This document shows, in pieces, positions 63,323-64,000 of a stretch of DNA of 64,000 nucleotides. The first letter of the stretch is position 1, and the number at the start of each line of letters is the position of its first letter. The notes below the pieces were generated by a model, which ran no database searches, was not told the origin of the DNA, and saw nothing but the letters and a program-made list of their open reading frames with translations. Made by a program: the position numbers and the translations under genes. The stretch spans positions 2,402,288 through 2,466,287 of the forward strand of contig NC_092676.1 in NCBI RefSeq assembly GCF_964355755.1. The letters are read 5' to 3'. The DNA comes from Antedon mediterranea (lineage: Eukaryota; Echinodermata; Crinoidea; Comatulida; Antedonidae).

Positions 63323-64000
63323 TTTGCTGCTTCTACTTCCGTTGTAAAAAGTATGAATGAATCCAATAAACTTAATTTAACGATCACAACATACTACTGA
63401 TTTCCATGCTAAATTCCTACAATAAAACAGTGTTTTATCTGCATGTCACGGTGTCTTGTATTTATGAATCAAACATCAATAATTTTCGAAGTTGATTACT
63501 TGTTGAACCGTTCCAAAGTGTTATTACTTGCGTCAATGATGGTATATTCAAAACCTCGTTAGTATCTGCACAGTGCAACAAAAATGTTTTATTTTGTAAC
63601 ATTCAAACCACACCCACTGTTGATTTCTATCGTTACAATATATACCAGTTATATATTCGTTTGTACTTTACACATCCTGTATGTTAAATCACAGTCCTAT
63701 TCTCTTTGTCGTATTTTACTCTTACAATACACCAGTTAGGGAGCCATTTGTACTTTGCACTTCCTATATGTTGAATCCCAGTCCTATTTCTTGGGACGTT
63801 GGATTATTGATCGAGATGGTGGAACAAAATTAGGGATTAAAGAATATTCGAATACAATGCAAGGTCACGGTCATTTTCCCATCGTTTGTAAAGTAAATTG
63901 GTTTTGGGGTTTCCTATTCACTGATTTGGAATTTTCTCAGATATTTGTTGATACCGTCTGACGTAGTATAATCGATGCTCAAATGTAATCCCATCCCTAT
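63323..64000. other. Right edge of window upstream of receptor Q
   Basis: AT-rich. ACCAGTTA-TATTCGTTTGTACTTT and ACCAGTTA-GGAGCCATTTGTACTTT form a partial duplication of about 90 bases (63645-63780). No convincing gene or promoter element. Confidence 0.45.

Noticed and set aside
63755-63961. 68-codon + strand frame at the right edge
   Set aside because: No recognisable motif and weak coding character; not called.

Overview
This is an AT-rich, intron- and repeat-containing animal genomic window with no bacterial gene organisation. It has spliced exons of the retromer gene VPS26, a CR1/Jockey-type LINE, tRNA-derived SINEs, several MITE families and many minisatellites. An invertebrate deuterostome, perhaps an echinoderm, is my best guess, but nothing in the sequence fixes the taxon.

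Left edge (1-4.4 kb): a tRNA-derived SINE, then three well-preserved + strand VPS26 exons (1880-1949, 3099-3255, 3716-3880). I cannot find the following VPS26 exons anywhere in the window.

Main content (4.65-63.3 kb): a tandem cluster of 17 related loci, all on the minus strand. Most are one uninterrupted reading frame coding for a signal peptide, one to three Ig domains, one transmembrane helix and a tyrosine-rich cytoplasmic tail. Ig1 is V-like (PPxEV..PGQNVTLPC..W..LLGEDNNFTLHI..FQC), Ig2 carries four cysteines (PIC..GC..YICES..C), and Ig3 is C2-like (EARPPVNETVWIV..ITCEAEN). Seven loci keep three Ig domains (B, D, G, J, O, P, Q). F and K had three but are interrupted by insertions. A and C have two, H and I have one, and E, L, M and N have lost essentially all of the ectodomain.

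Tails fall into two cassettes linked to two kinds of membrane helix. Cassette 1 (A, B, C, H, J, Q) repeats an acidic box ending NEIYEG together with YSKV or YSQM. Cassette 2 (D, E, F, G, I, K, L, M, N, O, P) carries combinations of YQVPE, DYQTL, an ITSM/ITIM-like AYETI box, YIEI/YLEI and a terminal YVNN. Near-identical N-termini are joined to different cassettes (B/E and C/D), so ectodomain and tail appear to have been shuffled. Tail repeats have expanded in A, C, D, H, J and M, and in several the tyrosine has mutated away (Y to H in C and M, Y to C in D).

Together these loci look like a rapidly diversifying family of cell-surface recognition receptors with tyrosine-kinase/SH2 signalling, organised like immune or allorecognition clusters (KIR/LILR, NITR, Hydractinia Alr are analogies only). 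Several genes share an upstream TATA-containing element, tandemly multiplied upstream of F, and a ZNF143-like TCCCACAATGCATCAC site. Many end in AATAAA shortly after the stop. Between genes lie MITEs, relic tails, segmental duplications and minisatellites.
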